Below are positions 35,392 to 46,594 of a DNA stretch of 64,000 bases, piece by piece. A model generated the notes under the pieces. The model was not told where the DNA came from, made no database searches, and saw only the letters and a list, made by a program, of their open reading frames with translations. Origin of the DNA: Vigna angularis (lineage: Eukaryota; Streptophyta; Magnoliopsida; Fabales; Fabaceae); assembly GCF_016808095.1 (NCBI RefSeq), contig NC_068970.1:12816501-12880500 (forward strand). The letters run 5' to 3'. Both the position numbers and the translations under genes were made by a program. Every line of letters starts with the position of its first letter. The first letter of the stretch is position 1.

Positions 35392-35684
35392 AATTAGAAA
35401 AATCATGAATGGCTTTTGCAACTGCTTCCACAACAGAGGTGAACAGATCTGGAGTTAGATCAACATGGAAAAAGCCATTTTCTTCTTCAGATTCTTTAGT
35501 AGACAAACCTCTAAGCTTCACATTTTTCTCTAGTTTTGCTCGCTTCTAGCTAGCCTCCAGAATTTTTAGCTCAGTAATAACAAGTTTACCTACAGTTTGC
35601 ATTTTATCAGGGTCATAAGGAGTATGAGCAGCTTGTAGCTGGATATAAGCTGACTTCAAGGAAGAGATGTTTTTAATTTGAGAG
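35392..35684 (-). pseudogene. Captured DUF641 (GIL1-like) fragment
   Basis: The minus strand reads ISQIKNISSLKSAYIQLQAA, HTPYDPDKMQTVGKLVITEL and K, then ILEAS, a TAG, KRAKLEKNVKLRGLSTKESE and ENGFFHVDLTPDLFTSVVEA, then VAKAIHDFS. The family of GRAVITROPIC IN THE LIGHT 1-like proteins has this order, but with a longer coiled-coil stretch between the ELK and EAS blocks, so an internal deletion is inferred. The TAG probably replaces Gln of EASQKRAK. These proteins act in gravitropism and light signalling; this copy is broken. Confidence 0.8.
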
Positions 35685-35685
35685 A

Positions 35686-35853
35686 TTAAACCCCTTCTTC
35701 CATAATCTGAAACACTGTTGGGAATTTCTTCAATATGGTAATAAGTTTCCTCCTTTTATCGAGCCCCAAATCTCTTTTGAACTTGCCAAACTGCTTAAGC
35801 GACATAGCCCTATCCGATTGAGCCACCAGAATATTCCTCACCCTTAGAACGAA
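35686..35853 (-). pseudogene. Captured PORR-domain (organelle RNA recognition) fragment
   Basis: The minus strand reads FVLRVRNILVAQSDRAMSLK, QFGKFKRDLGLDKRRKLITI and LKKFPTVFQIMEEGV. This matches the first repeat of the PORR domain of WTF1-like plant organelle intron-splicing factors (LKxKxxILxxPxRxxSL...LGLxxxRRLxxLLKxFPxxFE). No targeting peptide or later repeat is present. It joins the DUF641 piece directly at TCTCTCAAATT, which both genes could encode, suggesting a microhomology junction. Confidence 0.78.
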
Positions 35854-36261
35854 TTTCAATAGCGACAAAAACAACAACGACAACAAACTAGGAATAGAAA
35901 AATGAAAAACTTATTAGAAGATGTTGAAGAAGAATAAGATAAGACTTACTCAGTGCTATGGCTTTCTGATGTCTGAGTGTGACAATAATCCTAAATAATC
36001 TAACCCTAACCCCTCTTTTTTTTAACCTCTCTCGTTAAAGCTGTTGCCATGTCTTCAAATTATTTTTTCTCAACTTAAAATTTACACGTCAAAACCTAAT
36101 ATTGCCACGCAATAAGATTACCTAGCCACGTAGGTAAGTTTTATTCAGGAGGACAACAACAGCGTTAAATATTTGACGTCATAATACTTAAGATTGAAAC
36201 TGTAAAATAATTCTAGAGAGCTTGATTGATCCCTCTCACAATCTTCTATTTATAAGAATAA

Positions 36262-36400
36262 ATTGATACACAAGTACATGATAAATAGGGTAACCCTAGA
36301 CACAATATAATCATGATAAATAGGGTAATCCTAGACATAATATAATCATGATAAATAGGGTAACCCTTGACACACTATAATGATGATAAAATAGGATAAA
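36262..36400. repeat. Three tandem ~43-bp repeats
   Basis: Units contain ATGATAAATAGGGTAA(C/T)CCT followed by an ACA-rich tail ending AATATAATC. The flanking sequence (TCCCTCTCACAATCTTC, TTTATAAGAATAAATTGATA) is reminiscent of Ty1/copia LTRs, but no second copy was found here. Confidence 0.7.
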
Positions 36401-36435
36401 TATCCTAACAATAATGAAAAAGAATTAACTTGAAG

Positions 36436-36530
36436 TGTTTTTTCAAAGTTGGGATCAATTATTACGTTTAAGAAAAAGGTAAGATCATTTTGAACACAAT
36501 CTCTCAAACTAAGGACCAAAAACGGTATTA
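36436..36530. mobile_element. Orphan end of a GGTTTAAT-type foldback
   Basis: The sequence ATTTTGAACACAATC, followed by AGGACCAAAAACGG and TATTAAACC, resembles the right arms of the large foldback elements. No matching left arm was seen. Confidence 0.4.
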
Positions 36531-36539
36531 AACCTTAAT

Positions 36540-36960
36540 TAATTTACACTATTTGAAGTATTTAAGTCCAAATACTAGTTTAAAATATAGTTTAATGTAT
36601 AAAAAAATTAACATTATTAAATTAAGATGATCATATCAATTTATTTTGAAATATTAAAAACAAAGTTATATTAAAATTTTGAATATAAATAAATTCTGAT
36701 TTTATATTTAAGAACTACAAAATATTTAATCTTTTTAATATTATGAATTTATTACATATAAAGTATCAACGTCTATTATTATATATTATAATGAAATTCA
36801 TTTATTAGTATCGATTTATCTACTATATAAAATAAGGAAAAATCTATATAAATAAGGAAAAAGTTTCTTTAAACCTCACCTCACCACTTTAAACCTCACC
36901 TCACCACTTTAGAAGTTGACCATCAATTTTGCTCGTAGACGCTAAATTGTCATCATCTCT
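36540..36960. other. AT-rich spacer with a 20-bp duplication
   Basis: TTTAAACCTCACCTCACCAC is repeated in tandem at about 36869-36910. Nothing else was recognised. Confidence 0.55.
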
Positions 36961-36972
36961 ATTCACCGAGCA

Positions 36973-37176
36973 ATGGATCCACATAATGCTGGCGGACTAA
37001 CGGCTTTGCAGCAAGCATAGCGTAGGCGCTATGACGCCAGACGATCGCTGGCGTTAGCCCAATTTGATTATGTTAAAGAACTCGTGAGAGACGACCGCCT
37101 TCAAGATGCGGCAAAAGAGGCTAAGAAAGCGAAGGTAATTCTCAAGGAAACCGAGAAGGAAGATGCTACCGAATAG
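36973..37176 (+). pseudogene. Small unknown ORF with an in-frame amber stop
   Basis: From the ATG the frame reads MDPHNAGGLTALQQA, TAG, then RRRYDARRSLALAQFDYVKE, LVRDDRLQDAAKEAKKAKVI and LKETEKEDATE, ending at TAG. The second part is charged and probably helical (a coiled-coil-like KEAKKAK run) and codes cleanly for 52 codons. I do not recognise the family. The downstream sequence is T-rich and repeated, like a 3' UTR. It may be a small gene inactivated by one stop, or a captured piece. Confidence 0.4.
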
Positions 37177-37197
37177 CTTCGGAGGATGACGGTCTAA

Positions 37198-37390
37198 GAT
37201 TTTTGTTCTTCTCAGTTCTTTTTTGCGAGTCCAAGAACCGTTCTTTGTATCCCAAAATAGTTCGTTCTTCTGTGAGACTTAGGATGCTACAGCGGTGTAA
37301 CATTTTTGTTTTTCTAAGTTCTTTTGTTGCAAGAACCTAATTCTTTTGTATCCTAAAATAGTTCGTTCTTCTGTGAGACTTACTTTCTTT
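37198..37390. repeat. ~110-bp direct duplication downstream of the small ORF
   Basis: Two copies share TTTTGTTCTTCTC or a variant, CAAGAACC, TTCTTTTGTATCC or a variant, AAAATAGTTCGTTCTTCTG and TGAGACTTA. Confidence 0.8.
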
Positions 37391-37484
37391 TTGTTCTTCT
37401 GGACTTTCTTTTTCTTTTTCAAGTTTTTGGAATTGCGTGTAGTCTCAATTACCCCTTTTCTTCGATAATCTCCTGTATTTTTAA

Positions 37485-38791
37485 GGTTTAATACCTATTT
37501 TGGTTCCTCCTTTGGGAGAGTTTGTTCAAAGTGGTCCTTCCTTTTTTTCAAAAATTCACTTTAGTCCTATCTTTCGCAAAAACTGTTCAAGTTGGTCCTT
37601 TTTGATAACGGCGTTAAGTTCACTAACGGTAGAACTGTCAGGTGTGCAATGTTTGATGACTTGGAACCTTTTATATGTGTTGGCAGTGTCACTTCATTAT
37701 ATGGGTTAAAAAAAAATTAATTTCTCAACCAGAAACCCTAGGGAGAGTTTGCTTCCCACTACCTCTCACTGATTTGCCGCTGCAACAGGCCTCCACCCAA
37801 CCAGCCACCGCGAGTTGTGGCACAAGGCGTCGTCGGCGCTGACGTTCGTTGCCGATCGAGGTGAGAGTTCCCCTCTTCCGCCGCTCGTCGCGCGATCGCT
37901 GCCACAATCTCTGCCGGCCACCGCACCAAGGTGCCTCTTCCTTCTCCTCTTCGCGCGAGGTTCTCCCTGCGCTTCGTCTTAAGACGTTGATGCCAGAAAG
38001 GGTCGCCACTCCAATGCCGGCGATAAAACTCCTCTTCCTCTGTTATGCGAAGTCGAAGGTGAAATAAATCGTCATGGTTGCACCGCTTCTACTCGGAATT
38101 CACACCCGCCATCGGCAATCACCTTCTTGTTTGTACTGTATTGTGTTGGGCGTGAGTCTTGGGGCGTGAAAAATTGATTTTCTGATTGGTGTAGTGAATG
38201 TTTTCTGTTAAGCATTGGGTTGGGGAAAAATGGGTTTATGTTTGGGTTGAACTTCTGGAGATGAAGGAGAGGGTGTTCAGAATTCTCAGGTTGTGATGGT
38301 AAGGCGTTTTGCTTCAGAAATTGATTTGTTGTTTGATTTTCTTTCGGCGGTGGTTGATTTGGGTGATGGTGGAAGATGAGGGATATGAGTTGTTTCAAAA
38401 GATAAGCTTTAAACCTATCGGCATGGGATTTGTGATTTGGGTCTGTTCATTCTGGAAATGCATTTGATTCTGCTACCATTTTCTATAGTGTTTTCTGGGT
38501 GCAAGCAGAGAAGTATCGAAGCCTTGATGCTGGTGGAATATACACTATTTTTTTATTTTACCCTATTTACACGTCATTATTAATTATTTTTTAAAACAAA
38601 TTATAATGCCACATCATCAAACATTACACATCTCGCAGTTCTGCCATTAGTGAACTTAACGCCGTTACCAAAAGGGACCAACCAACTTGAACAGTTTTTG
38701 CGAAAGGTAGGACTAAAGTGAACTTTTGAAAAAAGGAGGGACCACTTTGAACAAACCCTCCGAAAAGAGGGACCAAAATAGGTATTAAACC
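37485..38791. mobile_element. Pack-MULE-like foldback, 1.3 kb
   Basis: It begins GGTTTAATACCTATTTTGG and ends with the near mirror, ...ATAGGTATTAAACC. It is flanked by perfect 9-bp duplications TATTTTTAA (37476-37484 and 38792-38800). Arms of about 230 bp contain the shared GGTCC(T/C) and AACGGCGTTAAG blocks. The interior (about 37730-38540) is GC-rich at its start and leader-like, with an intron-like T-rich tail. The source gene is not recognised. It lies about 65 bp upstream of the kinase pseudogene's first recognisable codon. Confidence 0.9.
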
Positions 38792-38855
38792 TATTTTTAA
38801 TTCAAATTTTTACACTAAATTGATTACGAATACGTTTCTAAATAAATTGATTACA

Positions 38856-41800
38856 ATGAGGGAGGAAGTTTTTAGGGTAAAAGATAGATATGATAACAAT
38901 GAGGGAAGAACTGCATTGATTGATAAGCAAGGGAATGGTTCTGTTAGAGTGCAAGGTGATAGTATTGAAAGGAAGAGGGAGAAAATGGAATATGCTGTTG
39001 CTCCACATCCGGGAATTGGTAGTGTTCCCAAAGCCATGGAAGGTGAACAGGTTGCAGCTGGGTGGCCCTCATGGCTGGCAGCAGTGGCTGGAGAGGCTAT
39101 CAGGGGATGGCTGCCACGGCGTGCAGATTCTTTTGAGAAGTTGGATAAAGTAAACTTCTTTCATTGACCTGTATTCTCAATTACATTATGCAATTCTTTG
39201 GTTTGATGCAGATAACTGTTTTTTTCAATTGCGATTTAAACTTAAAACAAGTTTAAAGTCATTTTCTGTAATTACATGATGTTACATTTTCCCCTGATCT
39301 TTTTGACCCCCTTTCTCTTAATTATCTATATTTCTAAAGTCTACTCCATGCATGTGGCTGCAATGTGAAAAAGGAGAAACTGAGCTGAATTCTTATATTT
39401 TATAGGTGGCAAACAAAACACCCCAACTTTCCACTACCTCTTTTGGTTTTTAGTAAAAAAGTTGCCATGATTCTGAGCTGAATTCTCTTCAATAATCACG
39501 AGCTCTTCCTTCAAATTGTTGACCAAAATTGCTTAATTTTTTCTGCATAACCATTTTTAATGTCTAATCTGATGATAATTCTTGGTAAAGAAACTATCTC
39601 TAATTGATTTGGAAACCACCTCCCTCTTTATTTAATCAATGCACTTTTTGTCTGTTCTTCGATAACAATCTTAGGCAGTACATTTTGCTAGATACTGTTT
39701 TTATACTTGTTTTTGATCTTTATGATCTCATAGTATAACAGTTAACACAAAATTCTGGAAATTTATTAATGATTGAATATATACCACTTATGTTTGTCTG
39801 TCATATATCCTCAATTTCATGCTGAAATTATTTCTAAATAAAATTAAGTAGAATATGAGAATTGTGCATTTGTAGTTTTCAGATATTTTCAGTTATATTT
39901 CTCCTTGATTTCACGTTACTTCAATGTGAGCATATCTCCTGTATGCTTTGTAATCATGAATGATAAATTGATAATTTTTTCCTTTATCTAATGTGCAGAT
40001 TGGACAGGGAACTTATAGCAATGTTTATAGAGCTCGAGATCTTGAACAAAAGAAGATTGTTGCTTTGAAAAAAGTGAGGTTTGATAATCTTGAGCCTGAG
40101 AGTGTTCGCTTCATGGCAAGGGAAATTCACATTCTGCGCAGGCTTGATCATCCAAATGTCATAAAATTGGAAGGCTTGGTCACATCAAGGATGTCTTGCA
40201 GCTTATACCTTGTTTTTGAGTACATGGAGCATGACTTGGCTGGACTTGCATCACATCCTGGACTGAAGTTTACTGAAGCTCAGGGAATTTCTTAAGCATC
40301 CTTATGTTTTATCTCTCTCTTTCCATTTTATTGCAAATCAAACCTATCATGTCTTCTAGGGAGAATATTGGTTCCTCTCATTTTTGTTTGATGTCATAGG
40401 CAATCAAAGATTTCTTTTCTATTGTGATGTTTATACTTTTAAGCTAATTGCTGATGCGCCCTCTTCCTAAATTAATTCCCTGAAATTTACTTTCTTTTTT
40501 TGTCTCCATTGAAAATGAGGCTAATTAAGGCAAGCGGTAGAAATTAAATGAAGAGTAAAATTTCCACTAAAGACTAACATTTAAATAAAAAAGGGCTACA
40601 AGATAACAAAAAAAAAAAAACAAAACAGAGAAAAACAATCAAGTTTTAATTACTGATTTATTGAAGGGCGGAAATAAACCTATTTCAAAACAGAATGCTA
40701 TCCTGCAACACAAATAAAAAATTAAGTAATTTCCTATTGGATCTTGGCAGGTTAAATGTTACATGCAGCAACTTTTACGTGGACTTGATCACTGCCACAG
40801 CTGTGGTGTACTTCACCGTGACATTAAGGGTTCTAATCTTTTGATTGACAACAATGGGATATTGAAAATCTCGTTATCTTATGTATTACTGCAAATATAC
40901 ACCACTATTGTGGCTATTGTCTCAACAGCCTTAATATGGTACAAAATTAATTTTTATAACCAAAAATTGATGTGTTGGTTGATAGTTATTCACCATTTCT
41001 TGCTCAAGAAACGTTTTGCAGTGCATTTATGGTACTAGAGAATTTTTTTCAAACTTCAGTATGCACTGCTCTTAACCCTCTTCTATTGGTTTACTTGTAA
41101 TTTAGTTCTTCTCAACAAAGCCTCTACCTTGTGATCCCTCAAGCTTACCAAAGTATCCGCCTAGCAAAGAATTTGATGCCAAGGTGCGGGATGAAGAAGC
41201 TAGAAGGTGTGTTCGATTTTGGTGTGGAATTGTATTCATTTATATTCAAATGATTTGTACAAATTGCATTTTTGAAGGTTACCTGTGTCTGTGTTTTGAG
41301 ATAATCTGATTAATTAATCCATGTCATTGTTGTTGTGTCTATTTTTTTCTAAAATTTTGGTTATTTCCAAAGTGCAATGATTAACTTTGGGAAAATGGCA
41401 GAAATGAATCTTCTTGTAACTGTTCAAACTAAGTTTTCCACACACTCCCCAATGTCCCCTGCCCTGTAATATACTAAATTTTACTTGTAAAATGTATAGT
41501 GACTGCAACAACACTGTCAAGGTTACTTATGGAGCAGAAAAGAAAATATTTTTAATGTTCCTTATGATTCACAATACGTGGGTATACAGAAGCTAACAAT
41601 AAGTGTAGCTGAAATATACTGGTTCTTAAAATCAGACTTGTGCTTATTACTTCTGTTAACATGTTCGCATTGGCTGGGCTCTTTTATTTATTGTCCTTAA
41701 GTGCTTGCTTATGGTTTTGGTTATGATGTTTGCAGACAAGGAGGAGCAGGAGTCAAGGGCCAGAGGCATGATCTTGAGAGAAAAGGCACAAGAGAATCAC

Positions 41801-42581
41801 GAGCAATTCCTGCACCTGATGCCAATGCTGAACTGGTCCTGTCAATGCAGGTTTGGTCATTTTTAGTTGTTAAACTAACCCCTCTTGGTCATTGAGATTT
41901 GTCGTCGTTGTTTGTGGATCCCCCAGTTCATCAACACAAAAGAGCTTCCCATTCAGGTCCACTGACACACCGTGCCGCATGGGCCAAAGCCGGGAAGAAC
42001 CAAGAGGATGCTCCAAAGGTTTCAATGGGGGGTGACTTATCAACAATATCAGGCTTAGTCGCGGCAAGGAGGAGTATGCTCTCTGACGATCGCAGAGAAA
42101 GGTCTGCATCATCACAAGCAGATGCCCAAAAACTAATAAGCAGGTTCCCAGGATCCTTCAAGGAGGCCTCTGAGTCAATGACGCAACAGGATCAGAAGAA
42201 TAATCATGCACATGCTCCTCAAAAGGAAGAAGGAAGAGCCAGCAGCAACAAAGACTCAAGTCTTGTAAGTAGTTTTGAAATGTTTATCTGTTGCTAACTT
42301 TGTCTCCTAAGTTATTTCATCTTGGTTCTAGTTTTGTCTAAATGTTATGGTTGGATTATCTTATGACAATGTTGCAGGTTGGATATGGCTCAAAGGGTCA
42401 TAAAATTCATTATTCTGGGCCTCTGCTAGTTCCATCAAGCAACATGGATCAGATGTTGAAGGATCATGACCGGCAAATCCAAGAGGCGGTTCGAAGATCA
42501 AGATTAGACAAGGCAAAGATGAGAAGACTCCAAGCTGAGGGGAACCAGATAAGCAATTCATTATTTGTTTCTGGTCGTTGA
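38856..42581 (+). pseudogene. CDK-like Ser/Thr kinase pseudogene (IBS1/At1g18670-like family)
   Basis: Six exon pieces are recognisable. 38856-39149 (VKDRYDNNEGR, HPGIGSVPKAMEGEQVAAGW, ADSFEKLDK). 39999-40283 (glycine loop IGQGTYSNVYRARD, lysine motif VALKKV, C-helix EPESVRFMAREI, hinge YLVFEYMEHDLAGL). 40751-40870 ([20 protein letters not shown]). 41106-41206 (FFSTKPLPCDPSSLPKYPPS). 41736-41850. Finally about 41926-42264 plus 42378-42581, ending NSLFVSGR. Introns keep GT-AG ends except after the second exon, where CAG is followed by GG instead of GT. The N-terminus (normally an acylated MGC start) is missing. The exons encoding DFG, the activation loop and the kinase C-lobe are deleted between 40870 and 41106. 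A further piece is missing before VHQHKRASHSGPL. Retained introns rule out a retrocopy; this is a decayed DNA-level duplicate. Confidence 0.93.
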
Positions 42582-42599
42582 GTTGTAGAACCTGATGCT

Positions 42600-43890
42600 G
42601 CAAAGCATCATTTAAGAATATTTGATTTTTTTTTCTATTTTGCCTGTACAGGGAGTTAGTATCCCTCAATGCCCCTCTGTGACCATGTTAGGTAACTCTA
42701 GCTCAGAACTCTTCACCATGTATTTTCCTTCTTCCACTTACAATCATTATATGGCCATTCTTGCAAAGCTTATCAGCATAAGCTGTAGTAGAGTATTGGG
42801 AAACCTTGTCTTCCTTATGTTTAACTTATGATAGAGTAATTATCAATCACTCTTGTTAAGATGGCTATGCATTTATGTATATATATGTCTATTCTCTTTT
42901 TCTCACTTGTTCCTTCTCTCATGGATGCATCATTTTGGTACATGATTGCTTATAGCCATTTTGGTACATGTTAGATTGAAATTTTATTATGTCTCAAACT
43001 TTGATATGTTTTAAGTTGTGGATTTTAGAAATGAAGGAATGTAGTTATTTTGATTTAATGATATTAATTTTTTTTACTGGTTTAAACAATGTTTCTTACT
43101 CACATGAGTTGTAACATAACTTAAAAGTCAATATAAAATATATTTTACATTTCAAAAGAATTTAACATAATTGGAATAAAAAGATTATGTCAATTTATTT
43201 TTAAAGTTTAAGAATTAAAATGTATTAAAAATTAGAATGGAAGTTTAATGACAAAATATATTTAATCCTTTTATTTAAAATTACAATATCGGTGAGATTC
43301 ATTGAACAATGAGAATAATTTTGATTTCTTTTAACGAATATTAGTTAACAAATAATTGTTTTTATACAAATCTCAATAAAAATATTGTTCAAAGAGGTTT
43401 ACTTGCATTTTTTTTTAGAAAAATTAGTCACTTCTCTCAGCACTCATTTCTCGAAAGATTCAAAGTGTTTTATTTTTGAGGCCTAATTCATAACATTGCA
43501 TTTAGTCATGGATGTTTCATCCTCAACACTTTCAACTATTTCACTTTTAACTTTCATAAATGTTTTTTATTTTTTTCTTTCACTTTTAATATTATTTAAT
43601 ATACATTTTATTTCAATTTTAATATTATTTAATATACATTTATATTTTAATAATCTAATATTATTTAATAGTATTATTTAATATACATTTAGTTAATGGT
43701 AAATTTTACATTTGGGCTAAGAAAATTTAGTTATAGTATTTCAACTATACTAATGAAATCTCTTTACCTCTTCAATTCAGACTTCAGTCTTCAGACTCTT
43801 CAACCGTCTCTTAATCAATTCTTACTAAGCTAAAAACTTGAATCTTCTTTCAATTTCCACTCACAACTAACGCTTGCTCATCTCAAAATT
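42600..43890. other. AT-rich stretch downstream of the kinase pseudogene
   Basis: Probably includes the old 3' UTR of the kinase gene and then simple AT-rich DNA. At 43590-43690 TTTAATATTATTTAATATACATTT-like words are repeated several times. No gene was seen. Confidence 0.45.
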
Positions 43891-43899
43891 GACCTTACA

Positions 43900-46572
43900 A
43901 CTTGAAACTTATCTCGGTTCATTTCCTTCATCCACTGATCCTATTCCCATGCTCAACGTCCATTTATTCTCCCATTTCCAGGTCGACACTGCATCTTGAA
44001 ACTGAAGTCTCACTTGCCTCCTTTGCTTCATACTTATCTCCACCATACCTAAACTCACTTTTGACTCTTGCAAAGATCACCAAACACTCCCAATTGATGC
44101 CCCAAATAACGACGTCCCGGTTGTTTTAAAGAAGCTTATATCTCATAGCCACCCATACTTGAACTTGAAAAAACTTCGTATATACTTGGTACTGATAAGA
44201 ACAAGCCCACTAACACCCGCTGTGCTACTCTGATCCTCAAACCCCCCTTGTTCACTAGTTCACGGAAAGAACACTTCCTTCATGACAATTTACAACCTGA
44301 AGATAATCACCCTTGAAGAACCTTCTTCAAAACTTCCATGACTTTGGAAAACCCTTCTTCAAAACTTCCATGACTTTGGAAAACCCCGATAACTCTTTTC
44401 TTCCATGATAACCTTGTCATTCCATTTTCCTCAACACTGTTTTTCTACTCCACAAAACAACCATGCTCGAAATCACTTATGATTGCCAAGACTTATACTA
44501 GACTGTTCCAACCTGTCCTTTAATTCTCTTATGAAATTCTTTAACCTTATAGTTCTCCCTATGACTACACCGAGTCCAAACACCATTACTTTAACTCAAC
44601 TTCCATCTTCCTCTTGCATTACACAACTTCAAAAGAAACCGCCCCTAAATAGATTACTAACACCATTCCATAGTGAACACCACCTCTCCAAGTTATAAAA
44701 ATCCCATAATTGTTGCAGAACACCAACTAAAACTATTACACCATAAGGATCTATCTTCTCTTCTCCACGTATCCTTGCCAACATATTCTGACTCCTACAA
44801 CCCTTTGTCTTCTCCTTTATAACTTGACACACTTCTAATGCAATACCATGCTTCCCCTTCTCAAAACACAATACTTCTTTTGAAGGCCATAACTATCTGA
44901 AACGATTTAAAACAGTCAAACCTCTCTTGTAATCACACCTCAGACTTAAGAAAGACAACATCATATCTTATTCACTTGCGTTCATTAGACATCTTGAATT
45001 CCCATAACACTTGCTTCTATCCTTCGCTCAATTGTACCTGCTGCACTCATTCGATCAAATTAACTTAAAATCTTCTTCTTCAAGAATTGCCCTCTTCAAC
45101 TCAGAATCTTTAGAAATACAAACTCTATCTTTGATCCCCTGAACCTCAAGATATCCTTAACCAGCAACACCAATCCTCTGACCTTATCTGAACTTACCCA
45201 CTTACTGCCTTCTGTAACTCAACTTCCAATATCCACTTCTCTCTTGATCAAACTCAACAGATCCCTGAACATCACCATAAAATCACACCCGAAGAAAAAC
45301 TGATTATAACACAACATGCCACTTTGAAACTCTGATAGTCTCGATCAACCCGGATTATTTGATCATTCCCCGATACCATCTCCAACAACTCATACTGTAA
45401 TCATCCTTTGTCATTTATTCTAAGGCATTTCTTCTTTGTTCCTCATCCATCGCTCTTACTTCTCTATTTCTCACATTTACTCACCAAACTGACATCCTGA
45501 TATGCCCCTTCCTTTAATACTAGAAATCTTTCCTCTTAGCCAATAACCAAACCTTTCCGATGTGCCTCTTCCTTCGGTGATTGAAGTTTTTCACCTCAAC
45601 CCGAGATCAAACATTCCTTCTATGCCACTCGCTAATCTTGAAACATTCTTCTAAACTTGGCTATACAATATCCACTTCAGAATTCTTATCCCTCTCCTAA
45701 CTTAAGCTTCAAACCATCCACAATTTCTCTTATTCAGATTTTAACCATCGTTGATACACCGATCCATGTTACCCATCTCACCCAAAGCCACTCCGTTGCT
45801 CACCAACACTTCCTTTTCTTCTGACCTCTGACGTTACTGATATACTAAACCAAACTGATTTCTCAAATCCTGTTATACCAATACTTGCCCAAATCTTCTC
45901 TTATTCTAGCCTTTGAATCCAACTCTTCTCGTGGAATTCACGGTCTTTGATCTGCTGACTCTGTTCTTGAAAACTTCTTCACCCAAACATTCCTTCTAGA
46001 CTCCAATATGTCTTCACCCATCTTTTGAAACCTAAATGCTGGTCTCCTAACTCTTTCTTACCCCAAACCTTCAGAATTAAGAAAGGAAAATCATCTCTGG
46101 TAAAAGTCATGAGTGTGCACCCTCATTCCTTCTATCGAGACATTTTATGTTCTCAAAACTTCCAGTTAGATAGAAAAATACCATCTAGACTTGGAATAAA
46201 TGGTAAACCATACCATTTAGACTCAACTCTTCACAGAGAAGACACGATAAACCTGCCAAAATGCTTAACCATGGAGTTCTTATGGGTTAGGCTACCGAAA
46301 AGTAAATGCATTTTGGTGATATGAGTAGCCAAATCAATTCCTTTAAGCTATCCTTCAACTGTATAGTCCCATACCTATACAGTCTACAGATCCCTCTCAT
46401 TCTGGTGTATGTTCGATTCGTCCATGTACCCCTTCCACTAGAAGCCTGCCAGGAGCCGCTCCTTGTTCGTGCCTCTTGCACCGGCGATCACTCCCCGCCC
46501 TCTCAGTGCTCGGGCGTCACATGCCCACCAGCTTCCGCTTGGTTCGTCCTCGAACCACACCGTACTGGGAGA
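43900..46572 (-). mobile_element. Degenerate internal region of a Ty3/gypsy-type element
   Basis: It follows the PBS on the minus strand. The part next to the PBS (46000-46300) matches, in inverted orientation, the sequence after the LTR ending at 59930 (GAGGGTGCACACTCATGAC, TAAATGGTATG). The plus strand is strongly C/T-rich and G-poor. I found no gag, RT (xxDD) or integrase motif, so this may be a long non-coding leader or a non-autonomous derivative. A 33-bp tandem duplication (CTTCTTCAAAACTTCCATG) lies at about 44320-44385. Confidence 0.55.
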
Positions 46573-46590
46573 GGCTAGGCTCTGATACCA
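46573..46590 (-). other. tRNA-iMet type primer binding site
   Basis: The minus strand reads TGGTATCAGAGCCTAGCC, four bases after the LTR end. TGGTATCAGAGC is the standard plant initiator-Met PBS of LTR retrotransposons. Confidence 0.93.
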
Positions 46591-46594
46591 TAAA

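Larger units (their letters stand above)
35282..36182 (-). mobile_element. Foldback element carrying a two-gene chimera
   Basis: Inverted arms of about 110 bp share CTCCTG(G/A)ATAAAACTTACCT, GTGGCTAGGTAA and TATTAGGTTTTGACGTGTAAA. The outer edge is near CATCAAATATTTAA and its mirror. The arms enclose pieces of two unrelated plant genes on the minus strand. I could not define a target duplication, so the exact ends are uncertain. Confidence 0.75.

Noticed and set aside
38072..38398. 108-codon Asn/Gln/Pro-rich frame on the minus strand
   Set aside because: It lies within the loop of the foldback element. The plus strand looks like a 5' leader and intron, so the minus frame is probably incidental.
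38856..42581. Processed retrocopy of the kinase gene
   Set aside because: Several GT-AG introns are retained at family-typical places, so the duplicate arose at DNA level.
43900..46594. Intact gypsy polyprotein behind the Met-type PBS
   Set aside because: No gag, protease, RT (xxDD) or integrase motif could be read on the minus strand, and all frames are short.
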